Below, in pieces: positions 1 to 5,824 of a stretch of DNA of 11,252 nucleotides. The translations under genes and the position numbers were made by a program. A model generated the notes under the pieces. That model was not told the origin of the DNA, did no database searches, and saw only the letters and a list, made by a program, of their open reading frames with translations. Each line of letters starts with the position of its first letter. The stretch's first letter is position 1. The stretch comes from an uncultured Romboutsia sp. (GTDB taxonomy: Bacteria; Bacillota; Clostridia; Peptostreptococcales; Peptostreptococcaceae), in the NCBI GenBank assembly GCA_937907205.1, contig CALESE010000095.1, positions 1 to 11,252 on the forward strand. The letters run 5' to 3'.

Positions 1-192
1 TATGTCTAAACTTTGGTCTATATCAACTTTACCAAATTTTGATTGAGTTTGCATATCACTTGCAACTTCATCAAATACTGGTGCTAACATTTTACAAGGG
101 CCACACCAAGTTGCAAAAAAATCTACAACATATAACCCTTTTCCTCCTTCAACATCTGCTATAAATTCATTTGTACTTAATATATTTGCCAT
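1..192 (-). CDS. trxA: Thioredoxin (N-terminal 64 codons; 3' end beyond the window)
   Basis: Cytoplasmic dithiol-disulfide oxidoreductase that reduces protein disulfides and is itself recharged by thioredoxin reductase. The reading frame starts at ATG 192 and stays open to the window edge. It contains FFATWCGPCKMLAPVFDE with the CGPC active site, followed by KFGKVDIDQ, which matches the strand after the active-site helix in classical thioredoxins. An AAGGAG ribosome binding site lies 7 nt before the ATG. About 40 C-terminal residues, including the cis-proline loop, are outside the window. The gene lies 79 nt downstream of the YxjI-like gene on the same strand. It could be read through from that gene or have its own promoter in the AT-only spacer; I could not resolve a convincing one. 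Family assignment is very secure. Whether this is the main TrxA or one of several paralogues cannot be told. Confidence 0.95.
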   Translation of the reverse strand, partial: MANILSTNEFIADVEGGKGLYVVDFFATWCGPCKMLAPVFDEVASDMQTQSKFGKVDIDQSLDI

Positions 193-205
193 TATTTTTC
201 TCCTT

Positions 206-237
206 AAATAATAAAATTTATTTTAATTTTATTATTT
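206..237. repeat. AT-only inverted repeat just upstream of the trxA ribosome binding site
   Basis: A perfect 13-bp inverted repeat (206-218 against 225-237, 6-nt spacer TATTTT) made only of A and T. It abuts the AAGGAG of trxA. On the minus strand it is not followed by a T-run, so it is a poor intrinsic terminator for the gene ending at 272. An A/T-only stem is weak. It may be a 5'-leader hairpin or chance in very AT-rich DNA. Confidence 0.4.
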
Positions 238-271
238 ACTATTTTTATAATTTTATCTATTAAGTTGAATG

Positions 272-763
272 TTAATTGTTCGATGAGTTATTTTTTTGTT
301 TATCTATTATATTATCTATAATAACCACTAAACATAATATAAAAGCATCATCTTCAAAATCTATATCAACGTAATAATTATCAGTAAAACTAAATAATTC
401 TTTTTTTACAGTTGCTATTACTCTATTATTTTGCAATATCTCATAATTTATAGAGAAGAAATCTCCATTAACTTCTATATCATCATATTTACTACTAGTT
501 ATACTTATTTTATTTTTAAATAATGTAAATTTTTGATCTACACTAGCAATTATATTATTATTTTCATATATGTTATAATTACTTAAAAAAGTTAATAGCC
601 TTTCTTTTATTGAGTAAACAACTCTATTATTTTTTTGTATATCAAACTGAAGCCCTAATGTAAAAAATTTATTATCTACAAAGAATGATTCTTCTCCATA
701 TTCATTTTTTATCCAAAAGTCTTCTTTTATTTTAAAAAATTTTGATTTCATATAATATCTCAT
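272..763 (-). CDS. LURP-one-related / YxjI family protein
   Basis: A 163-residue protein of the LURP-one-related family (the family of B. subtilis YxjI and plant LURP1), related in fold to the tubby C-terminal domain. The start RYYMKSKFFKIKEDFWIKNE and the repeated pattern of short beta strands (FFVDNKFFTLG, NRVVYSIKERL, NIYENNNIIASVDQKF, NGDFFSINYEI, NRVIATVKKELFSFTDNYYVDI) are characteristic. The protein ends in a hydrophobic helix (AFILCLVVIIDNII) and an Asn/Ser-rich tail. Length matches bacterial members. ATG 763 has an AAGGAG site about 8 nt upstream; the second Met, at codon 5, lacks one. The biochemical role of bacterial members is not established; phospholipid or membrane association is proposed only by analogy with tubby. 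The gene stands alone between thioredoxin and the tRNA-like unit, on the same strand as both. Confidence 0.88.
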   Translation of the reverse strand: MRYYMKSKFFKIKEDFWIKNEYGEESFFVDNKFFTLGLQFDIQKNNRVVYSIKERLLTFLSNYNIYENNNIIASVDQKFTLFKNKISITSSKYDDIEVNGDFFSINYEILQNNRVIATVKKELFSFTDNYYVDIDFEDDAFILCLVVIIDNIIDKQKNNSSNN

Positions 764-790
764 ACTTATACTCCTTTATAAGTTAATATA

Positions 791-819
791 CTTATATTTT
801 ATCATAATTACATTAACAA
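791..819 (-). promoter_or_regulatory. Possible SigA promoter of the YxjI-like gene
   Basis: Minus-strand TTGTTA (819-814) is followed after 17 nt by TATAAG (796-791). An overlapping alternative is an extended -10 TGA-TAAAAT (TAAAAT at 801-796). Either would give a leader of about 25-30 nt before the ATG at 763. The matches are imperfect and the region is AT-rich. Confidence 0.4.
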
Positions 820-853
820 TTATATTTACTTAACTTTATTTTTAATATTTCAC

Positions 854-882
854 TTTACATAAATCGACATACATGCTATATT
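854..882 (+). promoter_or_regulatory. SigA promoter with extended -10, reading into no known gene
   Basis: TTTACA (854-859), a 17-nt spacer, then TATATT (877-882) preceded by TG at 874-875 (extended -10, TGC-TATATT). This is a good SigA promoter pointing rightward. There is no gene on this strand before the terminator at 930-958, so it most likely drives a short RNA. Confidence 0.55.
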
Positions 883-888
883 AACTTT

Positions 889-958
889 AGTGGAAAATTG
901 CACTTATGTGTAATTATACGCTAGCCCATAAAACCACCTATTTTATAGGTGGTTTTTT
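889..958 (+). ncRNA. Candidate small RNA, about 70 nt, between a promoter and a terminator
   Basis: The transcript is inferred, not recognised. It would start about 7 nt after the -10 at 877-882 and end in the T-run of the hairpin at 930-958. The body before the terminator is only about 40 nt and contains the imperfect palindrome GTGTAATTATAC and little other structure. The only possible peptide (ATG 906 to TAA 965) has no proper ribosome binding site and reads through the terminator stem, so a coding role is unlikely. I do not recognise an Rfam family. The 3' end just faces the tail of the convergent tRNA-like unit. Confidence 0.35.
930..958 (+). terminator. Rho-independent terminator
   Basis: AAAACCACCTA (930-940) pairs perfectly with TAGGTGGTTTT (946-956), with a 5-nt loop that can close by one more T-A pair. 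The right arm runs into TTTTTT (953-958) on the plus strand. The GC-containing stem stands out in this AT-rich spacer. It fits the end of the short transcript from the promoter at 854-882. Confidence 0.75.
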
Positions 959-988
959 AATATAATTTTTAAAGTAAATTTGAATAAT

Positions 989-1016
989 AAAAAAGACATC
1001 TAATATTAGATGTCTT
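989..1016 (-). terminator. Rho-independent terminator of the tRNA-like gene
   Basis: A perfect 12-bp palindrome (AAGACATCTAAT at 993-1004 paired with 1005-1016). On the minus strand it is followed by TTTTTT, then ATTATT. It begins 5 nt after the CCA end of the tRNA-like gene, so that gene is a complete single-gene transcription unit. Confidence 0.75.
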
Positions 1017-1020
1017 AAAA

Positions 1021-1121
1021 TGGTGCCCAGAGGCGGAATCGAACCACCGACACGGGGATTTTCAGTCCCCTGCATCACTGGTTTTCAAGACCAGCTCCTT
1101 AAACCACTCGGACACCTCTCC
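1021..1121 (-). tRNA. Chimeric tRNA: 5' half tRNA-Ser(UGA), 3' half tRNA-Phe(GAA)
   Basis: Read on the minus strand, the 5' part (1121 to about 1074) is a normal tRNA-Ser. It has acceptor strand GGAGAGG, a serine-type D arm, and an anticodon arm CTGGT-CTTGAAA-ACCAG with anticodon TGA at 1087-1085. Where the serine variable arm should follow, the sequence instead continues as the second half of a tRNA-Phe. That half has arm GGGGA-CTGAAAA-TCCCC with anticodon GAA (1063-1061), GTGTC, T arm GGTGG-TTCGATT-CCGCC, acceptor strand TCTGGGC, A and encoded CCA (1023-1021). The two acceptor strands do not match: pairs 2, 3 and 4 are G-G, A-G and G-G, and pair 7 is G-U. The phenylalanine anticodon arm occupies the place of the long serine variable arm, so a search program may well call this tRNA-Ser. 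It has a strong promoter (1137-1165) and a terminator (989-1016), so it is probably transcribed. Normal charging seems unlikely. It may be a recombination relic or a tRNA-like regulatory RNA. Confidence 0.85.
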
Positions 1122-1136
1122 TTAACTTATATATTA

Positions 1137-1165
1137 ATAATACCATATTATTCTTTTTTTGACAA
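1137..1165 (-). promoter_or_regulatory. SigA promoter of the tRNA-like gene
   Basis: Minus-strand TTGTCA (1165-1160), 17-nt spacer, TATTAT (1142-1137) preceded by TGG, an extended -10. Transcription would start near 1130, a few nucleotides before the first base of the tRNA at 1121. Position, spacing and matches are all as expected for a stable-RNA promoter. Confidence 0.75.
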
Positions 1166-1188
1166 TACTTTTTATTTTTATTTTATAC

Positions 1189-1228
1189 AAAAAATATAGA
1201 AGGTAAATTTTATTCCCCTCTATATTTT
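1189..1228 (-). terminator. Rho-independent terminator of the GntR-ABC-VanZ operon
   Basis: On the minus strand, AAAATATAGAGGG (1228-1216) pairs with 1203-1191 through 12 Watson-Crick pairs and one G-U, with a 12-nt loop, followed by six T (1194-1189). It begins 3 nt after the TAA of the VanZ gene, and separates the operon from the tRNA-like promoter at 1137-1165. Confidence 0.75.
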
Positions 1229-1231
1229 CTA

Positions 1232-2488
1232 TTAATCTTTTATTAGCTTAATATCATTTATTATATTATTATTTTCATCTAAAAATTTTATTTTTATTAA
1301 CTCTTTATTTTTACCATTATATAATTCATTAATCTTTTCATTATCCACTTGCATGTATTCTGGATATACTGCTAGGAAATATTCATTAGGATTTATTTTA
1401 GTTTTACATTCTATTCCATCTAAATTTATTATTATACTGGTTGCATTAGTATTTTTACCAAATACTAATACTGAAATTTCATCTTCAACCATATCTTCAT
1501 TAAATCTATGTAAAATATTTATCTTATATCCATTATTATTTTCTTCTAACAAACTAAAACTCTCATAACTTTTAGCATATCTTGAATTATTATACTTTTG
1601 TAATTTTTCTACAGTTATTCCAGATTCAGTTTTTAATAAGTATAATTTTTCATTGTATAAAGTTTTTACATCTAGTATTTTTTCAAACTTATTTTTAAAA
1701 ATTTCCTTAGCTATTTCTTTATCCGATAATTTATCTGATGCAGTCTGTTCATATACATTATAAGTATAAACAAATATTACTAGTAAGCTTATTGTAATTA
1801 TTACCTTTAAACTTTTTTTTAATATACTATATGTTTGATTGTCATTAATTCTATCAATTAAATTATTTATTTTAATCTCTTTTAATATATTTTCGTCATA
1901 AATATCATCATTAGTATTTTTAATTGATTTATATATATTATCAACTAAATACTTAAATACTTTAAAGCATAATAACCCTAATATTGATCCTATTGTATTG
2001 TATATTACATCATCTATATCTGTAACATTATATCCTACAAATAATTGAAATAACTCTATTGCTAATGATGATATTAATCCAAGTAAAAATATTCTTTTTA
2101 GATTGTTGTATTTACTAAATAATAATGGTATAAAAAATCCTAATGGCATAAATGCTAATATATTCCCAAATATATTACTAAGTGGATTAATTATTGGAGT
2201 ATGTCCATCTGTTATTGTTTTTATAGTTTCCACAAATGGTATAAAATTAATTATTCCACTTATTCCATATTCTTTATACTCATATGAGTTTATAGGATTT
2301 CTAAAGCTAATTGATGATGATTTGAATATAGTTATATTTAGTAGTAATAAGAAATATATAAAAAATATTAATAATGATATTTCTCTATATAAATTTATTT
2401 TTTTATTTTTTATGTATATAAGTACTCTATATATAATCCATAATAAAACCGATATATACATAACATTTAAAAAGCTTGAATTTACCAT
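1232..2488 (-). CDS. VanZ-family membrane protein with an extra C-terminal domain
   Basis: A 418-residue membrane protein. The first 185 residues are a VanZ-like domain. Predicted membrane helices are near residues 7-26, 36-56, 106-125, 131-150 and 163-182. The family motifs are present: NFIPF (81-85), GNILAFMPLGFFIPLL (108-123), the ELFQ helix with E145 and Q148, and DIDDVIYNTIG (157-167). VanZ proteins are linked to teicoplanin and lipoglycopeptide resistance, but most family members have no known role. After a charged linker (about 186-225) comes a further helix (227-245) and a soluble domain of about 170 residues, rich in beta strands, that I do not recognise; it probably lies outside the membrane. 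VanZ domains alone are usually about 150-200 residues, so this is an extended form. ATG 2488 has a GAGGA site 9 nt upstream. It is the last gene of the operon, 17 nt after the preceding stop. Confidence 0.85.
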   Translation of the reverse strand: MVNSSFLNVMYISVLLWIIYRVLIYIKNKKINLYREISLLIFFIYFLLLLNITIFKSSSISFRNPINSYEYKEYGISGIINFIPFVETIKTITDGHTPIINPLSNIFGNILAFMPLGFFIPLLFSKYNNLKRIFLLGLISSLAIELFQLFVGYNVTDIDDVIYNTIGSILGLLCFKVFKYLVDNIYKSIKNTNDDIYDENILKEIKINNLIDRINDNQTYSILKKSLKVIITISLLVIFVYTYNVYEQTASDKLSDKEIAKEIFKNKFEKILDVKTLYNEKLYLLKTESGITVEKLQKYNNSRYAKSYESFSLLEENNNGYKINILHRFNEDMVEDEISVLVFGKNTNATSIIINLDGIECKTKINPNEYFLAVYPEYMQVDNEKINELYNGKNKELIKIKFLDENNNIINDIKLIKD

Positions 2489-2505
2489 TTATACTTGTCC
2501 TCTAT

Positions 2506-3747
2506 TTATAATTCATCATCTTTTAATATATATCTAACATCATAATTTATATCACCATCTGAGTATTTACCCATATATAATATATCTTGGCTATTCTCAT
2601 CTAATATAAGAACATGTTTTGCAATATCTCTCTCCTCTATATCTTTATAGATATTTGCATATTTATAGCTATTCAACAGTAAGCATACCTTATTATCTAT
2701 AACTCTTAGATCTTCTACATCTACATAGTTGTTTATTTTTTCTATTTTATACTCTTTATTACTATTTATAATTTTTTCATTTTTTAAATCTATTGTTGTT
2801 AAGTAAAATCTATTGTACTTATCATCTTTTTTAGGTGTCACTTTTGTTATTATATTTAATTTACCATCATCTATACTATATTTATTTGAATCATAATCAT
2901 TCATTTCTTTTGTATATATAGGATTTTTAATATAGTCAAATTTCTTATTTACTAAATCATAATATACTATATAGTCCTTATTTTGAGAATCACCATCTCT
3001 AAACATAATATACATTTTATTATCATATACAAATCTTGCATTTATTTCACTTATATCTATATTCTTATCTTTTACTTCTAGTTTATCAACTTCTTTTATA
3101 TTTATATTTTCATTATCTGTATCTATAGTATATATCTTAATATGAGTGTTCTTATCTTTTTTGTGTGTATTGTTTACACCAGATTTTGTATCTATTTCTT
3201 CTATATGTGATAATAACATATATACAGTTCCATTATATTTAGTAATCACACTTGGTAATAAATAAGGTGATACTTTACTATTATTTAGTTTAATATTTAC
3301 ATTTTTATTTATAGTTTTGATTTTATTTGTTTTTAAATTTTTATTTTTAATTATAAAATCAATATCCATATTACCTTTGTCATCAGTACCATATCCATTT
3401 TCTAAAAAACATCCTATTTCATTTTCATCATGATATATAGTTGCAGTATCATAAATATGTTTAAATAAGTCTCTATTATCTATTGCTTCTTTAGAATATT
3501 TATATATATCTGGTAATTCTTTAGAGAATTGTTTAATATTTAATCCATCTTTAGATATTATGGTTTCTCTTGTATCAAATATCCCATCTTTATTTTGATA
3601 TAGTATATTTATATTTTCTAAAGAGTTTTTATCCCCTATTATATCTACTATATTATCATTAGTATTATTAAATAAAGTCCCAATTAGTATAAAGAGCATT
3701 GATAATCCTACTATACATAATGTTAATATCGATAATCTTTTATTCAT
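2506..3747 (-). CDS. Membrane-anchored extracytoplasmic protein of an ABC transporter operon, function unknown
   Basis: A 413-residue protein with a short basic start (MNKR) and one hydrophobic helix (about residues 5-26). The rest is hydrophilic, Asn/Asp/Lys-rich and lacks other membrane segments, which suggests a single-pass protein facing outward. The only early Cys (residue 11) is inside the helix and not in a lipobox, so I do not call it a lipoprotein. Repeated short strand patterns, such as GTVYMLLSHIE, NKMYIMFRDGD and NKVCLLLNSYK, separated by about 65-115 residues with polar loops, resemble beta-propeller blades; that is an inference. ATG 3747 has a strong AAGGAGGGG site. It sits between the permease (12-nt gap) and the VanZ gene (17-nt gap), so it probably works with them, for example as an accessory or sensor subunit at the cell surface. 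I recognise no named family. Confidence 0.7.
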   Translation of the reverse strand: MNKRLSILTLCIVGLSMLFILIGTLFNNTNDNIVDIIGDKNSLENINILYQNKDGIFDTRETIISKDGLNIKQFSKELPDIYKYSKEAIDNRDLFKHIYDTATIYHDENEIGCFLENGYGTDDKGNMDIDFIIKNKNLKTNKIKTINKNVNIKLNNSKVSPYLLPSVITKYNGTVYMLLSHIEEIDTKSGVNNTHKKDKNTHIKIYTIDTDNENINIKEVDKLEVKDKNIDISEINARFVYDNKMYIMFRDGDSQNKDYIVYYDLVNKKFDYIKNPIYTKEMNDYDSNKYSIDDGKLNIITKVTPKKDDKYNRFYLTTIDLKNEKIINSNKEYKIEKINNYVDVEDLRVIDNKVCLLLNSYKYANIYKDIEERDIAKHVLILDENSQDILYMGKYSDGDINYDVRYILKDDEL

Positions 3748-3759
3748 AATAACCCCTCC

Positions 3760-4581
3760 TTATAAATATATTCTTTTGTTTATTAATCTATATGATGTTA
3801 CCAATGAAACAGTAAATAATATTATATAGTATAAAAAAACAAAATTTGCTCTTGTATCTGTATATTCAGTTCTAAACATTTTTATAATATAAACTGCTAT
3901 AGATATAACTATATATGCTACACCTAATACTACTCCTATTTTCTTATATGATCTCTCAATAAGAACTCCAGTAAATGTAACTACTATTGCAAGTATTACC
4001 CCTATTGTATTTATCATCAAGAAATCTAAAAAATACATGGATGTTATAGGTGTCCATAAATTATGTAATTTAAATACTTCAAATAAATTTGAATAATTTG
4101 AATTATTAATATTTAAAACAAATTTAGCTATATTTAAATCTAAAGACCAAAATAAATATTGAGATACTATTACTCCATATATCATAATAGCTATCATAAT
4201 TAATTTAGATATATATATATTAAACCTTTTCTGTGGTAGTGTTAATAAGGTACATATAGTTTTACTTTTAGAAAAATAGTCTCTATACCATATAACTAAT
4301 GCATATATTAGACATAGCAATACTGAAAATACAAATATCATTAAAGTAAACTTTACAATTGAATTTCTCGAAAATAGACTTATAGATTTTACATACTCAC
4401 TATTTCTTATAGCCTCTAGATTAAGTGGTAATTTATACTGAGTTGCAAAGTTTTTAATATTAAAATATAATGCAAATATAGATACACCTATATTTCCTAA
4501 AAATAGAACTCCTATCAAAGCAAAATATAATTTATATATTCTTTTAAATTCCATATTATATAAAGTTAAAATATTACTCAC
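3760..4581 (-). CDS. ABC-2 type transporter permease subunit
   Basis: A 273-residue integral membrane protein, predicted to be the channel-forming partner of the ATPase encoded directly upstream. About six helices can be seen near residues 18-40, 76-99, 124-146, 187-209, 213-234 and 247-266. The cytoplasmic stretch WYRDYFSKSKTICTLLTLPQ (98-117), followed by KRFNIYISKL, has the LP-x-x-R...K pattern usual in ABC-2 permeases before the third helix. The start is GTG 4581, with GGGAGG about 9 nt upstream and inside the end of the ATPase gene. The two genes overlap by 8 nt, which suggests translational coupling. Substrate cannot be told from sequence. The GntR-ATPase-permease order resembles the B. 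subtilis ytr operon, which responds to cell-wall antibiotics. Confidence 0.85.
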   Translation of the reverse strand: MSNILTLYNMEFKRIYKLYFALIGVLFLGNIGVSIFALYFNIKNFATQYKLPLNLEAIRNSEYVKSISLFSRNSIVKFTLMIFVFSVLLCLIYALVIWYRDYFSKSKTICTLLTLPQKRFNIYISKLIMIAIMIYGVIVSQYLFWSLDLNIAKFVLNINNSNYSNLFEVFKLHNLWTPITSMYFLDFLMINTIGVILAIVVTFTGVLIERSYKKIGVVLGVAYIVISIAVYIIKMFRTEYTDTRANFVFLYYIILFTVSLVTSYRLINKRIYL

Positions 4582-5266
4582 CTTTATATACCTCCCTCAT
4601 CTTGTCAATTATAGACATTCCTTCATTCTCACGAACTTCTTCTGCGTTGAATATAAGTGATACCTTCCCATCATCAATTAATACAACTTCATCAGCCAAC
4701 ATCTCTATTTCACTTATTTCATGTGTTGTAAGTATTATACTTTGTTCATCATTTATATACTTTGTCATAACCCCTAAGAATTCTTCTCTTTTAAATATAT
4801 CAATTCCTGAAAACGGCTCATCAAGTAATGTATATTTTGCATTTTGTGCAAAACCTAGTATAATTTTTACTCTTGCTATATTTCCCTTTGAAAGTTTTGA
4901 TATCTTTCTATCATCAGTTAGATTAAATAGCTTTAGTATCTCATATGCTTTTTCATCATCCCAATTTTTGTAAAACTGTTTCATAAATTCAAAACTTTCT
5001 TTTATAGTAAACTGCTCAAAATGATTGTCTATATCTGGTACAAATGCTATTTTATTATAAGTTTTATAGCTAATTTTCTCACCATCAATTAATACTTCTC
5101 CCTTATCTGGTTTTACAAGCCCTGCTATTGTTTTTAATATAGTTGATTTACCAACTCCGTTTATCCCTAATATACATGTTATTTTTCCTTCATCTATGTT
5201 AAAAGATATATTATCCAATGCTTGAACTTTTTTATATCTTTTACTTACATTTTTTATTTCTATCAA
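4574..5266 (-). CDS. ABC transporter ATP-binding protein (YtrB/BcrA-like)
   Basis: A 230-residue nucleotide-binding subunit that couples ATP hydrolysis to the adjacent permease. Motifs in order: Walker A GINGVGKST (34-42), signature LSKGN (125-129, with K in place of the second G of LSGGQ), Walker B YTLLDE (145-150), D-loop SGID (153-156), and H-loop His182 in TTHE. The Q-loop position reads FVPDID rather than containing Gln, a variation also seen in other exporters of this type. The start is TTG 5266, behind an AGGGGG site; the stop of the GntR gene is only 11 nt upstream. I see no better in-frame ATG. The weak start may tune its level relative to the regulator. Cytoplasmic, membrane-associated dimer expected. 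Substrate unknown; cell-envelope antibiotics or peptides are a guess from context. Confidence 0.93.
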   Translation of the reverse strand: MIEIKNVSKRYKKVQALDNISFNIDEGKITCILGINGVGKSTILKTIAGLVKPDKGEVLIDGEKISYKTYNKIAFVPDIDNHFEQFTIKESFEFMKQFYKNWDDEKAYEILKLFNLTDDRKISKLSKGNIARVKIILGFAQNAKYTLLDEPFSGIDIFKREEFLGVMTKYINDEQSIILTTHEISEIEMLADEVVLIDDGKVSLIFNAEEVRENEGMSIIDKMREVYKGE

Positions 5267-5277
5267 TTTAATTCCCC

Positions 5278-5634
5278 CTAGTATTCATTAGTTATAATTT
5301 GGATTATTTCTTCCTTATCAACATTTATTGCTTTCATATTTTCCATAAAATATTCCATAGATTCTTTTATAAGTTCTGCTCTTATGTTACTTATAATCTT
5401 TTCATCCTTTGTTATTGTACTTTGGTAACTTTTGATTGTGTCTATTATACCCATATCTTCCATCTCCTTATATGCCTTTTGTACTGTATTTGGATTTACT
5501 TTAATTTGTACTGCCATTTCTCTTCTTGACGGTATTATATCTCCAGGTTTTAATTCTTCTCTTACTATCTTTTGTTTGATGAACCTTACTATTTGTAAAT
5601 AAACAGGTTCTCTCTCATTAGCTATAAAGTTCAT
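5278..5634 (-). CDS. GntR-family transcriptional regulator, YtrA subfamily
   Basis: A 118-residue regulator with an N-terminal winged helix-turn-helix (about residues 10-75). It contains PVYLQIVRFIKQKI, LKPGDIIPSRREMAVQIKVN and NTVQKAYKEMEDMGII, the classic GntR pattern. Only about 45 residues follow, too short for a ligand-binding FadR or UTRA domain and typical of the YtrA subfamily, which controls ABC transporter operons. ATG 5634 has a GGAGGTG site 6 nt upstream. It is the first gene of the operon, and its promoter is overlaid by a cluster of inverted half-sites (5645-5702). This strongly suggests it represses its own operon. The inducing signal is unknown; in B. subtilis the ytr operon is switched on by lipid II-binding cell-wall antibiotics. 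Confidence 0.92.
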   Translation of the reverse strand: MNFIANEREPVYLQIVRFIKQKIVREELKPGDIIPSRREMAVQIKVNPNTVQKAYKEMEDMGIIDTIKSYQSTITKDEKIISNIRAELIKESMEYFMENMKAINVDKEEIIQIITNEY

Positions 5635-5644
5635 TTTTTCACCT

Positions 5645-5702
5645 CCGTATTACCATACTAGTTCAGTAGTACAGCTATAACTGTATTATAGTATTAATAC
5701 GG
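5645..5702. promoter_or_regulatory. Probable GntR operator cluster (TARTACRG half-sites)
   Basis: Four related 8-mers lie around the promoter: CCGTATTA (5645-5652), TAGTACAG (5667-5674), CTGTATTA (5681-5688) and TAATACGG (5695-5702). The outer pair is a perfect inverted repeat. The inner pair is inverted with one mismatch and a 6-nt spacer. A fifth variant, TAGTTCAG (5659-5666), directly precedes TAGTACAG. The sites cover the -10, spacer and start region, as expected for an autorepressor. That the GntR protein at 5278-5634 binds here is an inference. Confidence 0.6.
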
Positions 5703-5713
5703 TTATTATGCAA
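5685..5713 (-). promoter_or_regulatory. SigA promoter of the GntR-ABC-VanZ operon
   Basis: Minus-strand TTGCAT (5713-5708), 17-nt spacer, and a consensus TATAAT (5690-5685). The start would be near 5678, leaving a leader of about 44 nt before the ATG at 5634. The -10 overlaps one putative operator half-site and the spacer contains another. Confidence 0.75.
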
Positions 5714-5824
5714 GTATTTTTCAATTTTTAATCTATTAAGATAATAATTTAAACTTTTATTATTCTTTAATTTTATTATTTGATATATAATAATCTTTGA
5801 CTTAGGATAATCTAGTAATATGCT

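Noticed and set aside
206..237. Terminator after the YxjI-like gene
   Set aside because: The stem has no G or C and no T-run follows it on the minus strand; kept only as an inverted repeat.
906..965. Small peptide of 19 residues in the candidate small RNA
   Set aside because: There is no convincing ribosome binding site, and the frame runs through the terminator hairpin.
2103..2537. Plus-strand open frame of 144 codons
   Set aside because: It is antisense to the VanZ gene and the end of the upstream gene. It has no ribosome binding site, and its composition is that of a shadow of an AT-rich gene.
3700..3747. Lipoprotein signal in the 413-residue surface protein
   Set aside because: The early Cys is within the hydrophobic helix and no lipobox of the L-x-G/A-C kind is present.
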